A stretch of DNA of 64,000 nt from Paenibacillus sp. MBLB1832 (GTDB taxonomy: Bacteria > Bacillota > Bacilli > Paenibacillales > NBRC-103111), in NCBI RefSeq assembly GCF_032271945.1, contig NZ_CP130319.1, forward strand, positions 2,499,001-2,563,000. Direction: 5' to 3'. The position numbers and the translations under genes are program-made. Positions 57,333 through 64,000 of the stretch are shown here, in pieces (position 1 is the first letter of the stretch; every line of letters begins with the position of its first letter). The notes beneath the pieces are model-generated. The model was given only the letters and a program-made list of their open reading frames with translations, was not told the DNA's origin and did no database searches.

Positions 57333-58105
57333 GAATTGATGTATTAACCTTGTTCCCTGAAATGTTCGAGGGGGTATTCTCCTCCAGCATTTTGGGGAAA
57401 GCTCGTGATAAGGAAATCGTGTCACTCAATACCGTTAACTTCAGGATCTATTCCACGAATAAACATAATACGGTCGATGATTATCCTTACGGCGGTGGTG
57501 GAGGTATGGTGCTGAAGCCAGAGCCGATTTTCGGTGCGGTTGAAGATTTGCCTACGTACACAACGCCAGAAGGGGCGCCGGCAAAGCCGCGTGTTATTCT
57601 GCTGTGTCCGCAAGGTGAAACTTTCACGCAGAAGAAAGCCGAGGAGTTGGCGGGCGAGCAGCATTTGGTCTTTATTTGCGGCCATTATGAGGGCTATGAT
57701 GAGCGTATAAGACAGCATTTGGTGACAGATGAGCTTTCCGTTGGTGATTACGTACTGACTGGTGGAGAAATCCCAGCCATGGTCATTATAGACAGCGTAG
57801 TAAGGCTCTTGCCTGGTGTGCTTGGGAATGAGATGTCCGCTGTGACGGATTCCTTCTCAACAGGGCTGTTAGAATACCCTCACTATACGAGGCCAGCCAA
57901 GTTTAGAGAGTGGGAAGTTCCAGAAATGCTCCTATCGGGCCATCACGAAAATGTGAAAAAGTGGCGCTTAAAGGAGTCGGTGATCCGTACGTTGGAGCGG
58001 CGTCCTGATTTGCTTAAGGATCGCGTCTTGTCCAAGGAAGAGAAGAAATGGGTAGACGAGTGGCAGAAGATGAGACAGGAAGAAAGTACAGTTCAAGAGA
58101 AATAA
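57329..58105 (+). CDS. trmD: tRNA (guanine37-N1)-methyltransferase TrmD
   Basis: 258-residue SPOUT methyltransferase that prevents +1 frameshifting. Starts [15 protein letters not shown]; the knot region shows [10 protein letters not shown] and [11 protein letters not shown]. Start overlaps the rimM stop (ATGA). A promoter and leader RNA separate it from rplS. Confidence 0.96.
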   Translation: MRIDVLTLFPEMFEGVFSSSILGKARDKEIVSLNTVNFRIYSTNKHNTVDDYPYGGGGGMVLKPEPIFGAVEDLPTYTTPEGAPAKPRVILLCPQGETFTQKKAEELAGEQHLVFICGHYEGYDERIRQHLVTDELSVGDYVLTGGEIPAMVIIDSVVRLLPGVLGNEMSAVTDSFSTGLLEYPHYTRPAKFREWEVPEMLLSGHHENVKKWRLKESVIRTLERRPDLLKDRVLSKEEKKWVDEWQKMRQEESTVQEK

Positions 58106-58124
58106 CTCCTTACTAACTTCTCTA

Positions 58125-58153
58125 TTGAATTTTCGAATGGACTGTGATATCAT
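58125..58153 (+). promoter_or_regulatory. sigma-A promoter of rplS
   Basis: TTGAAT and TATCAT with a 17-base spacer; predicted start near 58160, just at the first leader hairpin. Confidence 0.75.
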
Positions 58154-58158
58154 ATATT

Positions 58159-58262
58159 CTGTTGTGATTTTTTCAACAGTTCGAGTCTGGTGGTCCTCTA
58201 CGCATAACAACTTAGATATACTAACTATTAGCGGAATGAACACCTGTGTGGAAGGAGGGAGT
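58159..58262 (+). ncRNA. candidate L19 (rplS) leader RNA
   Basis: The 5' region of rplS contains CTGTTG/CAACAG (58159-58179), followed by GGTG (about 58190) able to pair with CACC (58241-58244) just before the AGGAGGG ribosome site. A structured L19 leader, thought to mediate autoregulation by L19, is known in Bacillus relatives. Assigned from position, promoter and pairing only. Confidence 0.6.
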
Positions 58263-58267
58263 CAACT

Positions 58268-58609
58268 ATGAATCTTATTCAAGAGATTACGAAAGAGCAA
58301 CTCCGTACGGATATTCCTAATTTCCGTCCAGGAGACACACTTAAAGTACACGTAAAAGTTATCGAGGGTACTCGTGAGCGTATTCAGCTGTTCGAAGGTG
58401 TTGTTATCAAACGCCACGGCGGTGGAATCAGCGAAACGTTTACAGTTCGTAAAATTTCTTACGGTGTGGGTGTGGAAAGAACTTTCCCATTCCATTCTCC
58501 GAAGATTGACAAGATTGAAGTGGCTCGCCGTGGTAAAGTTCGTCGTGCGAAACTTTATTATCTGCGTGGTCTTCGCGGTAAAGCTGCAAGAATCAAAGAA
58601 ATTCGATAG
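58268..58609 (+). CDS. rplS: 50S ribosomal protein L19
   Basis: 113 residues with [25 protein letters not shown] and [23 protein letters not shown] is a strong ribosome site. Followed by a hairpin before lepB. Confidence 0.97.
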   Translation: MNLIQEITKEQLRTDIPNFRPGDTLKVHVKVIEGTRERIQLFEGVVIKRHGGGISETFTVRKISYGVGVERTFPFHSPKIDKIEVARRGKVRRAKLYYLRGLRGKAARIKEIR

Positions 58610-58617
58610 TAAAAATG

Positions 58618-58651
58618 GGGGGCTTGTTCAGTCAAGTCTCCTTTTCATTTT
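58618..58651 (+). terminator. weak terminator after rplS
   Basis: GGGGGCTTG/CAAGTCTCC stem with several G-U pairs, TTCAGT loop, then TTTTCATTTTT. Probably partial, setting the rplS to lepB ratio. Confidence 0.6.
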
Positions 58652-58700
58652 TCTGTACATAATAACGATAACACCAAAACTGGAAGTGAGGCCGTCAGTG

Positions 58701-59312
58701 ATGGAACATAATGATCAAATTCAGCCCAATCCGCCAATGAGTGCAACGGAATCGAAGGGCACACAGGTGAAGAAGGAAACGTGGGAATGGATTAAAGCGT
58801 TAATTATCGCAGGTGTACTTGTTATTGTGATTCGTTGGTTTCTATTCTCGCCTTTTATCGTGGACGGGGATTCCATGCATCCTAATTTCTTCACGGGCGA
58901 GCGATTGATTGTTAACAAAATTGTGTACGATATTCGTGATCCGAAGCGCGGTGAAGTCATCGTTTTCCATGCGCCTGAAGGCAAAGATTATATCAAGCGT
59001 GTAATCGCACTTCCTGGTGAGACTGTGAAAGTCACGGGAGATAAAGTTTTTATTAATGGCGAAGAAATGCATGAGAATTATATTCAAGACGCCATTGATC
59101 AAGCGGTAAAAGAAGGTCATCCGTATAATACGTTATTGGATTTCCCTGAAACGAAGGTGCCGGAAGGCGAGCTTTTCGCAATGGGGGACAACCGTCCGAA
59201 TTCCAAGGACAGCCGAACGAAAAGTGTTGGCTTTGTGCCTTACAATAAAATCGTAGGCCGCGCCGAAGTAATTTTCTGGCCGGTAAACAAAATTAGGTTC
59301 ATACATTTTTGA
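58701..59312 (+). CDS. lepB: type I signal peptidase
   Basis: 203-residue membrane protease that cleaves Sec signal peptides outside the cell. Short cytoplasmic N-terminus, one helix at about 33-50, catalytic Ser58 (GDSMHP) and Lys99 (YIKRVIALPGE), and the MGDNR..SKDSR box. Sip-type Gram-positive form with one membrane span. The open frame runs back into rplS, but GGAAGTGAGG places the start at 58701 (or GTG 58698). Confidence 0.94.
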   Translation: MEHNDQIQPNPPMSATESKGTQVKKETWEWIKALIIAGVLVIVIRWFLFSPFIVDGDSMHPNFFTGERLIVNKIVYDIRDPKRGEVIVFHAPEGKDYIKRVIALPGETVKVTGDKVFINGEEMHENYIQDAIDQAVKEGHPYNTLLDFPETKVPEGELFAMGDNRPNSKDSRTKSVGFVPYNKIVGRAEVIFWPVNKIRFIHF

Positions 59313-59323
59313 GGTGAAGAGAC

Positions 59324-60187
59324 ATGACCATTCAATGGTTTCCTGGTCATATGACCAAGGCTCGCAGGCAGATTGAGGATAAGCTTAAACTGATTGATGT
59401 CGTGATTGAGCTCCTAGATGCCCGCATCCCGCTTTCCAGCCGAAACCCGATGGTTGATGAGATTTTGAAAGGTAAGCCGCGGCTCGTATTGCTGAACAAG
59501 AACGATCTTGCCGATCCGAAAGCTACAGCAGAGTGGGTGCAATATTTTGCCGATCAAGGCTTGCCCGCGTTTCCGATTGACGCTGCGACAGGTACGAACG
59601 TGAAGGAAATCTTGCCGCGCGTGAAACAACTATGGGCGCATAAGATTGAAGCTATGCTGCGCAAAGGGATTAATCCTCGCGCGATCAGAGCGCTCATCGT
59701 CGGGATTCCGAATGTCGGGAAATCTACGCTAATCAACCAACTTGCAGGCAAGAAGATTGCTGCCACTGGCGATAAACCTGGGGTTACCAAGGGGCAACAG
59801 TGGATTAAGGTTGGCACCGAAATGGACCTGCTAGATACACCGGGAATCTTATGGCCGAAGTTCGAGGACCAGATGGTCGGTATGCGTTTGGCAGCCACGG
59901 GTGCGATTAAGGAAGAGCTTTTACATTTGGATGAAATTGCTCTCTTTGTCATTAAATATATGGTCCAGCATTATGGAGCAGGGATTCAGGAACGTTTTGG
60001 CGTTCAAGACCTGCCAGACGATATGGATAATATTCAAGAAATGGTGAAGGTCATGGAGGCCATCGGGCGCAAGCGCGGGTGCATTGTAAGTGGAGGTAAA
60101 GTTGATTTAGACAAAACCTCCCTAATCATTATTCGTGATTTAAGAGCAGGGAAAATGGGACGTATCTCGTTAGAAAAGCCATTTTAA
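59324..60187 (+). CDS. rbgA: 50S assembly GTPase RbgA (YlqF)
   Basis: 287 residues, circularly permuted GTPase: NKNDL (G4) near 58 comes before GIPNVGKST (G1) near 127 and DTPGILWPK (G3). Starts [15 protein letters not shown], typical. Required for late 50S maturation. TGAGGTGAAG precedes the ATG 11 bp after lepB. Confidence 0.96.
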   Translation: MTIQWFPGHMTKARRQIEDKLKLIDVVIELLDARIPLSSRNPMVDEILKGKPRLVLLNKNDLADPKATAEWVQYFADQGLPAFPIDAATGTNVKEILPRVKQLWAHKIEAMLRKGINPRAIRALIVGIPNVGKSTLINQLAGKKIAATGDKPGVTKGQQWIKVGTEMDLLDTPGILWPKFEDQMVGMRLAATGAIKEELLHLDEIALFVIKYMVQHYGAGIQERFGVQDLPDDMDNIQEMVKVMEAIGRKRGCIVSGGKVDLDKTSLIIIRDLRAGKMGRISLEKPF

Positions 60188-60197
60188 ACTGGACAGG

Positions 60198-60241
60198 AAG
60201 AACCTGGGGAGAAGTGACTCCTTAGGTTCTTTTCTTTTTTC
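60198..60241 (+). terminator. rho-independent terminator of rbgA
   Basis: AAGAACCT/AGGTTCTT outer stem with an inner GGGAG/CTCCT pairing, then TTTCTTTTTT. Confidence 0.85.
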
Positions 60242-60315
60242 TCAGGAGAAAAATGGGTGTGGCTTGACGAAGCGCCGATCTTATATAATGAAGGCATGGA
60301 AAAGGGGCGTAGTTC

Positions 60316-60963
60316 ATGCTGGATTATGAGAAAGATTTATGGGAACAAGGATTTTGCAGCGTTGCTGGAATTGATGAGGTAGGGCGAGGGTGTTTATTTG
60401 GAGACGTTGTGGCAGCGGCCGTCATTCTTCCGAAGGGGCATGTTCTTGAAGGTGTCAATGATTCTAAAAAGTTGACGGAGAAGAAACGTGATTTGCTGTT
60501 TGATCAAATTAGGGAAGAAGCGATCTCGATTGGTATTGGGATTGTCAGTGTAGATGAGATTGAAGCATTAAATATCAAGCAGGCCTCAAGACTTGCCATG
60601 AAGATAGCCGCCCAGCAGTTGCAGGTTAAACCTGACTTTTTGCTGGTGGATGCAGAAAATGTAGCGCTAGATTTGCCGCAAGCTGCCATTATTCATGGAG
60701 ATGCGTTAAGTCAGTCCATTGCTGCGGCTTCGATTATTGCCAAGGTCACAAGGGATCGGATGTGTTTGCAATGGGACGAGCAATATCCAGAGTACGGAAT
60801 TAGTGTACATAAAGGGTATGCGACCAAACATCATAGAGAGATGCTGTTGCGTTATGGTCCGACACCGTTACATCGGAAATTATTTATACGTAAGATTATG
60901 GCTCAATTGGACGAGCAAGCGATTGTGCATGAGAACGAACAACTTGTATTTGACTGGATATAG
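60316..60963 (+). CDS. rnhB: ribonuclease HII
   Basis: Removes RNA from RNA-DNA hybrids and single ribonucleotides. 215 residues; GIDEVGRG with Asp20/Glu21, VNDSKKL, the DA aspartate in LLVDAENV and the later HKGYATK block. Shorter at the N-terminus than Bacillus RnhB (255) but complete in the catalytic core. AAAAGGGGC precedes the ATG. Confidence 0.94.
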   Translation: MLDYEKDLWEQGFCSVAGIDEVGRGCLFGDVVAAAVILPKGHVLEGVNDSKKLTEKKRDLLFDQIREEAISIGIGIVSVDEIEALNIKQASRLAMKIAAQQLQVKPDFLLVDAENVALDLPQAAIIHGDALSQSIAAASIIAKVTRDRMCLQWDEQYPEYGISVHKGYATKHHREMLLRYGPTPLHRKLFIRKIMAQLDEQAIVHENEQLVFDWI

Positions 60964-61037
60964 CCCTGCACATGTAACGAAATGGTGCGCATTGGCCGAT
61001 AACATACATAGAAGCATTTCAATTTGAGGTGAGCGGA

Positions 61038-62858
61038 GTGAATATTAGCGGACTAATTCGAAGCCTGGTAGGCGATTTAACAGCGTCTGAGCCCAAAGTG
61101 CTTGAGTTAAAAGTTGGACAAATTGTAAAAGGTGTCGTGCTTCAATTATTGAGTGATCAGGAAGCACTTTTAAATATTGGGGGCACCCAGGTGCGTGCGA
61201 AACTGGAGACGCCTTTGAAACAAGGGGATGTCACGATGCTGCAGGTGCAGCCTGAGTCAGGCCGCGGGCAAATCATGCTTAAACCGCTTGCGGCTTCGGA
61301 TGTGCAAATTACAGATGACTCGCTTGGCGAGCTTCTTAACGCTTTTGAAGTGAAAGATTCCGTAACCACCCGTCAAATGGTACAAAAAATGCAGCAGGAA
61401 GGCGTTCCCGTTACCAAAGATAATGTGAAAGCTTTCGAAACTGTCATGCGGGACATTCCGCAGGGTGTGGACAAAGAGGAGTGGCTGCAAGCTGTCGTAT
61501 TGGTGAGTAAAAAAGGGCTGCCGCTCACCAAGGCAACGGTGGACGCGGTCAAGCAGGTCACACAAGGCCCGCCTGCGGGGCAGGTGTTGGAGCAGCTGGA
61601 GCAGCAGGCTGCCGCGCTGCTCGAGCAAGACCCGACACACCCTGCGGCGGATACCGCCAAGCAGGTTGTGTCGTTATTGAGAGAGCTGCGGGCTTCCGCC
61701 GCAGCTGCTGTTGTTGTTGCGGAGCCTGCTGCGCAGGGCTCCGCGGAAAAGCCCGCGGCGGCGCCAGCGCCGAGCGCCGCGGCCAAGGCTGCGCCAGCTG
61801 CTCCGCAGGCTGGCGGTGGCGCTAGGGCTGAGGCTGCGCCGCCTCAGCCGCAGGGCAGCGTGCCTGCGGCCGCTGCCAGCACCGCGCCCGCCGCTAGCGC
61901 AGCAGCGGGCGAGGCCCCCGCGCCGGCTGCGCAGCCGGTGGCCGCTCAGCAGGCTCAGGCGCGCAGCGCTGAGCCTGCCCCCCAAGGCGAACCGCTGCAA
62001 GCGGGTTCGCCAGCACTAAAGCCCCCTGCGAAGCACGAAGGGGCTCAACCAACCGGAGAGGCGCAGCATGCAGCGCCTCCGCAAGAAGCTGCTCCAGCGC
62101 CTAACTGGATCAGCCGAATGCTCAAAGCCGTCGGTGTCGAGCATGAATCGCACTTAGCCAGTAAGCTGAGCGAGGGACCTGCCGCAGGCACAGCAAAAAT
62201 CGGCCCGTCATCAGCGGACGATGTGATGTCATTTTTAGCTAACACTGTGGATCAACCAGCAGCGGAAGGTGAAAAGCCAGTAGGCGATAACCTAAAAAGT
62301 CTGCTCTTACAGTTAACGGCTTCCGATGACGCCCCAGCACCGCTTAAGGAAGCTGCGCAGCAAGCCATCGGGCAAATCACAGGTCAACAGTTGATGTTGA
62401 CGAATGACAAAAATGCGATGTTTACACAAATGACATTATTCGTTCCCTTTTTAAATCAATCGGGTCAGCAAACTGCCGCGATCCACATCCAGTCCCGCAA
62501 AGGGAGCCGCGGGGAAGTGGATGCGAACAATTGTAGATTATTGTTTGATCTACAAATGAAAATGATGGGAAATACCTTACTAGACGTGCAAGTAGTGAAC
62601 AAAATTGTTTCGCTTAACGTCCATAATGATCACCCTGCATTGGCAGCACTCATGGAGTCATCCAAAGATGAAATTGCAGCCGCGATGAATGCCGTAGGCT
62701 ATCAATTTATTTCCTTAAAGGTATCGTCGTATCCGAAGCCTTCCGAGGTTCAGATGGGTAATGATGATGCTGGGAAATCATTTTCACTGGAAGGTCGTCT
62801 AGATCTGAGAGAATTGTATCAGCCGAAAACATATCGAGGGGTTGATTTTCGCGCATGA
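61038..62858 (+). CDS. ylqG: YlqG-type protein with FliK-like C-terminus and Ala/Pro linker
   Basis: About 606 residues. The N-terminal half (1-210) is helical and beta-rich. Residues about 217-352 are a low-complexity Ala/Pro/Gln/Gly tract, and the C-terminal 180 residues resemble the flagellar hook-length control (FliK) C-terminal fold. The linker DNA (61.69-62.1 kb) is extremely GC-rich. GTG at 61038 was chosen because GAGGTGA is properly spaced. Paired with a FlhB-like gene by a four-base overlap, it may belong to a non-flagellar export switch, but function is unknown. Confidence 0.75.
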   Translation: MNISGLIRSLVGDLTASEPKVLELKVGQIVKGVVLQLLSDQEALLNIGGTQVRAKLETPLKQGDVTMLQVQPESGRGQIMLKPLAASDVQITDDSLGELLNAFEVKDSVTTRQMVQKMQQEGVPVTKDNVKAFETVMRDIPQGVDKEEWLQAVVLVSKKGLPLTKATVDAVKQVTQGPPAGQVLEQLEQQAAALLEQDPTHPAADTAKQVVSLLRELRASAAAAVVVAEPAAQGSAEKPAAAPAPSAAAKAAPAAPQAGGGARAEAAPPQPQGSVPAAAASTAPAASAAAGEAPAPAAQPVAAQQAQARSAEPAPQGEPLQAGSPALKPPAKHEGAQPTGEAQHAAPPQEAAPAPNWISRMLKAVGVEHESHLASKLSEGPAAGTAKIGPSSADDVMSFLANTVDQPAAEGEKPVGDNLKSLLLQLTASDDAPAPLKEAAQQAIGQITGQQLMLTNDKNAMFTQMTLFVPFLNQSGQQTAAIHIQSRKGSRGEVDANNCRLLFDLQMKMMGNTLLDVQVVNKIVSLNVHNDHPALAALMESSKDEIAAAMNAVGYQFISLKVSSYPKPSEVQMGNDDAGKSFSLEGRLDLRELYQPKTYRGVDFRA

Positions 62859-63169
62859 GTCCTCTGAAGAAAAACAACGAGATTGCCGAGGCAACCCCGC
62901 TGAAGAAAGCTGTCGCATTGCGATATTCACCAGAATTACAGAAGGCCCCGACTTTGATCGCCAAAGGCAAGGGTCATCTAGCGGAAACGATTTTACAGAA
63001 AGCGAAGGAAAACGGCATCCCCATTCAAGAGGATAAATCGTTGGTTGAGGTGCTTTCTAAGCTGGATCTTGATCAAGAAATTCCGCCGGAGCTTTACCAG
63101 TTGGTAGCGGAAATCTTGAGTTTCATTTATCGCTCTGATCAGCGAATGAAACCGACGAGGCACGTGTAA
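62855..63169 (+). CDS. ylqH: FlhB C-terminal-domain homologue (YlqH-like)
   Basis: 104 residues matching the cytoplasmic FlhB/YscU domain: KAVALRYS, KAPTLIAKGKG, ILQKAKENGIPI and a final helix. It lacks the membrane part of FlhB. The autocleavage motif NPTH is replaced by TPLK, so self-cleavage is not expected. Overlaps ylqG by four bases and yraN by one. Confidence 0.88.
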   Translation: MSPLKKNNEIAEATPLKKAVALRYSPELQKAPTLIAKGKGHLAETILQKAKENGIPIQEDKSLVEVLSKLDLDQEIPPELYQLVAEILSFIYRSDQRMKPTRHV

Positions 63170-63546
63170 TGGGTGAACAACGCAAAGATGATAGAAAAAT
63201 AGTGGGGAAGCGCGGAGAGGATCTGGCTGAATCCTATTTAATTGATCACCATTATCGCATTGTTGCGCGCAATTGGCGTTGTCGTTCGGGCGAGGTTGAC
63301 ATTATTGCCGAAATGGATCACAAGCTCATTTTCGTTGAGGTACGTACACGGCGGCCATCATGCCGATTCGGGACGGCGATTGAGTCAGTCGATTACCGTA
63401 AGCAAATGAAAGTGCGAGAAATTGCGCAAGTGTATATGCATCGTTATCAGAAGTATGGCATTTCTGTACAATTCGATGTCATAACAGTTGAGCTTGGCGA
63501 TGGTCAGCAAGAACCGAAGATTGTTCATATTCAAGGAGCCTTTTAA
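63169..63546 (+). CDS. yraN: YraN (UPF0102) nuclease-fold protein
   Basis: 125 residues with the restriction-endonuclease-like motif: GKRGEDLAE, GEVDIIAE and IFVEVRTR, holding the Glu...Asp...Glu-x-Arg residues (the usual Lys is Arg). Suggested Holliday-junction-type nuclease; activity not established. Its stop codon lies inside a terminator-like stem. Confidence 0.92.
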   Translation: MGEQRKDDRKIVGKRGEDLAESYLIDHHYRIVARNWRCRSGEVDIIAEMDHKLIFVEVRTRRPSCRFGTAIESVDYRKQMKVREIAQVYMHRYQKYGISVQFDVITVELGDGQQEPKIVHIQGAF

Positions 63547-63580
63547 ACCGTCACAACGTGATAGGTTCAAAAGGCTCTTA
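63536..63580 (+). terminator. terminator-like stem overlapping the yraN end
   Basis: GAGCCTTTTAAACC (63536-63549) pairs with GGTTCAAAAGGCTC (63564-63577) with one mismatch; followed by TTATTGTCTT, a poor T-run. Confidence 0.65.
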
Positions 63581-63655
63581 TTGTCTTCCGCATCTGTCTT
63601 TGCATTTGTCTTCCGCATCTGTCTTTGCATTTGTCTTCAGGCATCTATCTTACCG
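63581..63655. repeat. 25-bp tandem repeat
   Basis: TTGTCTTCCGCATCTGTCTT followed by TGCAT occurs twice in perfect tandem (63581-63605 and 63606-63630), then once in degenerate form to about 63655. It lies between the converging yraN and ComM-type genes. Confidence 0.85.
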
Positions 63656-63683
63656 CTTCTGTCATTCCGTTGTAATTCCCCGC

Positions 63684-64000
63684 TCACATTTCCTCAACGC
63701 GCTGATTCTTATCCAATTTCCGATATTGAATTGCTTCTGCCAAATGTGCAGGAAGAATAGGATCACTTCCATCCAAATCCGCAATTGTCCTGGCTAGTCT
63801 TAGAATGCGATCATGCGCCCGTGCGCTAAGACCCAGTGCTTCAAAAGATGCACGCAACAGTTGATCACCATCAGGTGTTAATCGGCACATCTCTCTCATC
63901 AGTCTGCCATTCAATTCATTATTATGTTGAATATCTGTGCCAGCATATCTGCGCATCTGTCGATGATGAGCCTGCATAACCTGATGACGCATCTCGGCGG
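63684..64000 (-). CDS. ComM/YifB-type Mg-chelatase-like AAA+ protein, 3' part
   Basis: The last roughly 105 codons of a reverse-strand gene that enters from the right edge; no start is in the window. The sequence has the C-terminal helical domain of the ComM/YifB family: LNGRLMREMCRLT, LLRASFEALGLSARAHDRILRLARTIADLDG split as LGLSARAHDRILRLA, and AEAIQYRKLD. Family members are branch-migration helicases used in natural transformation. Confidence 0.88.
   Translation of the reverse strand, partial: AEMRHQVMQAHHRQMRRYAGTDIQHNNELNGRLMREMCRLTPDGDQLLRASFEALGLSARAHDRILRLARTIADLDGSDPILPAHLAEAIQYRKLDKNQRVEEM

Noticed and set aside
58374..58700. Long N-terminal extension of the signal peptidase frame through rplS
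   Set aside because: Overlaps the highly conserved L19 gene in another frame; the peptidase start at 58701 has a ribosome site and the family N-terminus.
61711..62019. 102-codon Arg/Pro-rich plus frame inside ylqG
   Set aside because: Frame-shifted reading of the GC-rich Ala/Pro linker; no independent start signal.
63581..63655. CRISPR array
   Set aside because: The units are directly adjacent with no spacers and no cas genes are present; it is a plain tandem repeat.

Overview
The window is a stretch of chromosome from an endospore-forming Bacillota, most likely Paenibacillus or a close Paenibacillaceae relative. This rests on Bacillus-style gene order (the ylo, ylb, fap/fab and ylq clusters), strong Shine-Dalgarno sequences, spoVM and ylbJ, Gram-positive LexA boxes, a FapR operator, and frequent GTG/TTG starts. 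No phage, insertion sequence, CRISPR array, rRNA or tRNA was seen.

Region 1 (1-27.2 kb) is the conserved housekeeping core. It runs from partial rqcH and the calcium ATPase yloB through dapF, yitJ, yloC, remA, gmk, rpoZ, coaBC, priA, def, fmt, rsmB, rlmN, prpC, prkC, rsgA and rpe. It continues with spoVM, rpmB (reverse), yloU, yloV, degV and recG. Much of it is tightly packed with 1-17 bp overlaps. priA has an apparent one-base deletion near its 3' end. The fmt-rsmB gap holds two families of duplicated palindromes.

Region 2 (27.2-42.8 kb) is the accessory part, inserted between recG and fapR, which are neighbours in Bacillus. It contains a LexA-controlled cassette: a Y-family polymerase between two small genes that are paralogues of each other, followed by an SRAP-domain protein with Asp at the usual catalytic Glu position. 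It also has a membrane metallophosphoesterase, a zinc set (unknown protein, CobW GTPase, Zur), a lipoprotein deacetylase with a strong dyad at its ribosome binding site, and an AT-rich patch of unknown and possibly decayed genes. It ends with the ylb cluster (candidate ylbH leader RNA, rsmD, coaD, ylbJ, ylbL, yceD, rpmF).

Region 3 (42.8-64 kb) returns to conserved order: fapR-plsX-fabH-fabD-fabG-acpP-fabF (fatty-acid synthesis under FapR control), rnc-smc-ftsY, ylxM-ffh (signal recognition particle), rpsP-khpA-rimM-trmD-rplS (ribosome and tRNA maturation, with a candidate L19 leader), lepB, rbgA, rnhB, a FliK-like/FlhB-like pair, yraN, and the 3' end of a ComM-type AAA+ gene on the reverse strand.

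The most interesting material lies in region 2 and in intergenic DNA: the polymerase cassette with its duplicated partner domain, the dyad over the deacetylase ribosome binding site, the duplicated palindromes after fmt, and the AT-rich island.
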